Shown here: positions 16,457 to 18,389 of the stretch, one piece after another
Layout: every line of letters begins with the position of its first letter
Numbering within the stretch: the first letter of the stretch is position 1
From: Myxococcales bacterium
GTDB taxonomy: Bacteria > Myxococcota > Bradymonadia > UBA7976 > UBA1532
NCBI GenBank assembly: GCA_020430675.1
Contig: JAGQJJ010000007.1
Location: 1-18,389, forward strand
Direction of reading: 5' to 3'
DNA: 18,389 nucleotides
Position numbers and translations under genes: made by a program
The notes under the pieces: generated by a model
What the model was told of the DNA's origin: nothing
The model's database searches: none
What the model saw: the letters and a program-made list of their open reading frames with translations, nothing else

Positions 16457-17242
16457 GTGAACGCCCCCCATCCCCGCGATCGGTGCATCACCGTCTACGG
16501 CCGCAAGCCGGTGCTCGAAGCGCTGCTCGACCGGCGGGTGACCATCGAGAAGCTGCTCATCGCCCAGAACGCGCACGGCGAGCAGGTCGAGGCGATTCGC
16601 GCCGAAGCGAAGCGGCGCGGGGTGCGGCCGAAGACCTGCCCGCCGCGTGAGGTCACTCGGCTGTCGCGCAACGGCCGTCAGGATCAGGGCGTCGCGCTCG
16701 ATGTCGTCGCGCCCCGCATGCGCGCGCTGGATGCGTTTCTGGCGGACGGTCAGGCGGGCCATCTGCTGCTGCTCGATGGCCTCACCAACCCGGCCAATGT
16801 GGGCCTGCTCTTGCGCACGGCCGTCGCCGCGGGGCTGGCTGGCGTCGTGCTGCCACGCGCGGGTTGCCCCGAGGTGGGACCGCTGGTCATCAAGGCATCG
16901 GCCGGGGTGGCTTTTCGCGCGCCGATTCTGCGCGCGCCGAGCGCGGTCGAGGCCGCCGATGCCCTGCGCGCGGCCGGCTTTGCGCTCATCGGCCTGCGCG
17001 GCCACGAGGCGGTGGATCTTTATGGCTTCACGCCACCCGCGAAGGCGGTTTTTGTGCTTGGCAACGAGACGGCCGGCGTAAGCGAGGCGGTCAGCGCGCG
17101 GCTCGACGCCTTTGTGTCCATCCCCATGTGCGCCGAGGTCGAGTCGCTCAACGTGGCGGTCGCCGGCGCGGTGGTCGCTTTTGAACTGCTGCGGCGCCAG
17201 CGCGCGGAAGGTCAATCGAACTCGGCCCAGATCGGGGCGTGA
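16457..17242 (+). CDS. rlmB: SpoU/TrmH-family RNA 2'-O-methyltransferase (RlmB-like)
   Basis: S-adenosylmethionine-dependent 2'-O-methyltransferase of the SPOUT class, most like RlmB, which methylates 23S rRNA G2251. The 261-residue length includes the N-terminal substrate-binding domain (VYGRKPVLEALL, 13-24). The three trefoil-knot motifs are present: NPANVGLLLR (111-120), LGNETAG (201-207) and ESLNVAVAGAVVAFELLRR (229-247). The GTG start at 16457 lies 4 nt after the stop of the ADP-ribosylglycohydrolase fusion, so the two are probably translationally coupled. Its last 31 bases overlap the convergent exonuclease gene. RlmB is the best guess; other TrmH-family RNA targets cannot be excluded from sequence. 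Confidence 0.88.
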   Translation: MNAPHPRDRCITVYGRKPVLEALLDRRVTIEKLLIAQNAHGEQVEAIRAEAKRRGVRPKTCPPREVTRLSRNGRQDQGVALDVVAPRMRALDAFLADGQAGHLLLLDGLTNPANVGLLLRTAVAAGLAGVVLPRAGCPEVGPLVIKASAGVAFRAPILRAPSAVEAADALRAAGFALIGLRGHEAVDLYGFTPPAKAVFVLGNETAGVSEAVSARLDAFVSIPMCAEVESLNVAVAGAVVAFELLRRQRAEGQSNSAQIGA

Positions 17243-17991
17243 TCGCTCGGCTTGGGTTCGCCAGGCGTCTCTTCGCGCTCGTCGCGGTCGATGCCGGCGG
17301 CTTTGCACCGCGCGGCGAGCGGCTCAGTGGCCAGGATGAAGTCGATGCGCAGGCCGTTATTGGCGGCGAGGCCGCGGCGGCGGTAATCCCACCATGAGTA
17401 GTGGCCCGCGCCGGGCTCGTGCTGGCGGAACGTGTCGATCAGGCCGAAGTCGGCGACGTTGGCCAGCGCGGCGCGCGCTGCTGGGGCGCAGAGCACGCCG
17501 TCGGCCCATTCTTTCGGGCGCGCCACGTCGAGGTCGGTCGGCGCCACGTTGAAGTCGCCGCAGAGCACCAATGGCGCCTTGGGGTCGGCCTTGGCGTCCA
17601 ACCAGCGGCGCAGGCGGCCGTACCATTCGAGCTTGTAGGCCCACTTGTCGCTGCCCATCGTGCCGCCGTTGGGCACGTAGACATCGATGACGCGCACGCC
17701 CTCGATGGTCGCGGCGACAAAGCGGGCCTGTGCGTCGTCGACCCCGTCGTCCATGCCGTAGGCGACGTTGGTCTGGTCGGCAAACGAGAGGATGGCGACG
17801 CCGTTATAGGTCTTCTGGCCGAGCACCGATGCCGTGTAGCCGAGCGAGCTGATCTCATCCCAGGGGAAGTCGTCCTCCTGACATTTCAGCTCTTGCAGGC
17901 AGACCACGTCGGGCTCGTTGGCCTGAAGCCAGTTGAGGAACCGGTCGTGCCGGGCCCGGATCGAGTTGACGTTCCAACTGACAATCTTCAT
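17212..17991 (-). CDS. xthA: exodeoxyribonuclease III
   Basis: AP endonuclease and 3'-5' exonuclease of base-excision repair, 259 residues, typical length. All catalytic residues of the E. coli enzyme have counterparts: N7 (WNVNSIRAR), E34 (CLQELKCQE), Y105 (DVYVPNG), D146 and N148 (CGDFNVAP), D217 (RIDFIL), D250 and H251 (SDHAPIWAEF). ATG 17991 has SD AAGGAG (17997-18002). The start codon overlaps the stop of the upstream glycosidase gene (ATGA), so translation is likely coupled. The 3' end overlaps the convergent methyltransferase gene by 31 bp. Confidence 0.96.
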   Translation of the reverse strand: MKIVSWNVNSIRARHDRFLNWLQANEPDVVCLQELKCQEDDFPWDEISSLGYTASVLGQKTYNGVAILSFADQTNVAYGMDDGVDDAQARFVAATIEGVRVIDVYVPNGGTMGSDKWAYKLEWYGRLRRWLDAKADPKAPLVLCGDFNVAPTDLDVARPKEWADGVLCAPAARAALANVADFGLIDTFRQHEPGAGHYSWWDYRRRGLAANNGLRIDFILATEPLAARCKAAGIDRDEREETPGEPKPSDHAPIWAEFD

Positions 17992-18389
17992 CGAGGCTCC
18001 TTGCTGCGCGCCCGCGACCCCATATACCACCGGCGGATGACCTGCAAGGCCGGCTTGCCGCGCGGCGAGTAGCCGGGGTCGGCCGGGCCGCCAGGGCCGA
18101 ACCAGTTCCACAAGTAGACGCCCGCGAGGCGCGGATCGGCGTGCCAGGCGCGGAACAGGGCGCGGTAGCAGCGCTGCTGCATCGCCAGATCGACCGGTCC
18201 GGCGGCGCGGTAATCCCAAGGCCGCGCGGCGGCGGTGGGCAGCGCGGGGTAGCCGACCTCGGTGAAGAGATACCGCTCGTTCGTTCGGGCTGCCCAAGCG
18301 CGCAGGCGCTCGGCGAAGGGCCGAAAGCCGTCGACCAGTTCGCCATCGCTGGGCGACCTGGCGGCCGAAAGCGGCGGATAGACGCTGAT
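17988..18389 (-). CDS. GH113-like glycoside hydrolase, C-terminal part (N-terminus beyond right edge)
   Basis: The last 133 residues of a TIM-barrel glycosidase; the 5' end lies outside the window. The sequence ISVYPPLS, then ERYLFTEVGYPALPTAAARP, WDYRAAGPVDLAMQQRCYRA and GVYLWNWFGPGGPADPGYSP followed by RGKPALQVIRRWY resembles the C-terminal half of GH113 (beta-mannanase-like) proteins. The Glu in TEVGY is at the expected nucleophile position. Substrate is unproven. Its TGA stop (17990-17988) overlaps the exodeoxyribonuclease III ATG. An internal ATG at 18182 begins in the middle of the domain and is not a plausible start. Confidence 0.72.
   Translation of the reverse strand: MSVYPPLSAARSPSDGELVDGFRPFAERLRAWAARTNERYLFTEVGYPALPTAAARPWDYRAAGPVDLAMQQRCYRALFRAWHADPRLAGVYLWNWFGPGGPADPGYSPRGKPALQVIRRWYMGSRARSKEPR

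Noticed and set aside
17988..18182. Separate 64-residue gene starting at 18182
   Set aside because: The frame is open upstream to the window edge with continuous glycosidase sequence; the ATG is internal.
17212..18297. 361-residue exonuclease with long N-terminal extension
   Set aside because: Residues before MKIVSWNVNS are an out-of-frame reading of the glycosidase gene; the 17991 start has a good SD and matches the family N-terminus.

Overview
The window is high-GC DNA of about 18.4 kb, densely coding on both strands. It looks like chromosome from a Myxococcota or related former Deltaproteobacteria lineage. That is an inference from gene content: a VWA lipoprotein with Gly/Glu-rich linkers, a degenerate Hanks-type kinase, TPR proteins, a secreted Ser/Asp/Cys repeat protein with a membrane-Arg tail, and strong Shine-Dalgarno (SD) sites with many GTG starts. 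I see no tRNA, rRNA, CRISPR array, insertion sequence or integrase. No gene-free stretch exceeds 300 bases; the longest is 14363-14598.

Layout. 1-3756 is a central-carbon module: malate synthase (aceB, minus strand, cut by the left edge), a divergent ScfR/RamB/PrpR-type acyl-CoA regulator, then cytosolic-type malate dehydrogenase. A perfect 16-bp palindrome lies between aceB and the regulator. 3854-4834 encodes a kinase fold lacking two key catalytic residues. It meets tail to tail a FemAB/DUF482-type acyltransferase-like gene that carries an internal frameshift. 6086-8416 holds a LOG-family nucleosidase and a convergent SLC13/DASS permease with two RCK_C domains. Their conserved cores meet at about 6645, but neither reading frame stops there; each runs far into the other gene.

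8526-9902 has two TPR/helical proteins, the second with a ribbon-helix-helix-like N-terminus and a hairpin-rich leader covering its ribosome site. 9910-11655 is a VWA lipoprotein (minus strand), divergent from an SDR epimerase (11789-12799). 12753-14362 is a two-gene minus-strand envelope unit: a beta-barrel-like outer-membrane protein followed by the Cys/Asp/Ser repeat protein. 14599-17242 is a plus-strand pair: an inositol-monophosphatase/ADP-ribosylglycohydrolase fusion and, 4 nt later, a SpoU/RlmB-type rRNA methyltransferase. The right end is a minus-strand pair, a GH113-like glycosidase C-terminus and exodeoxyribonuclease III, joined by an ATGA start/stop overlap.

The most coherent functional units are the acyl-CoA/glyoxylate module at the left and the phosphatase-ADP-ribosylhydrolase fusion at 14.6-16.5 kb. 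The latter is the best candidate for unexplored biochemistry. Two gene structures (frameshift near 5129, missing stops near 6645) could be real or sequence errors, and should be settled against raw reads before biological interpretation.
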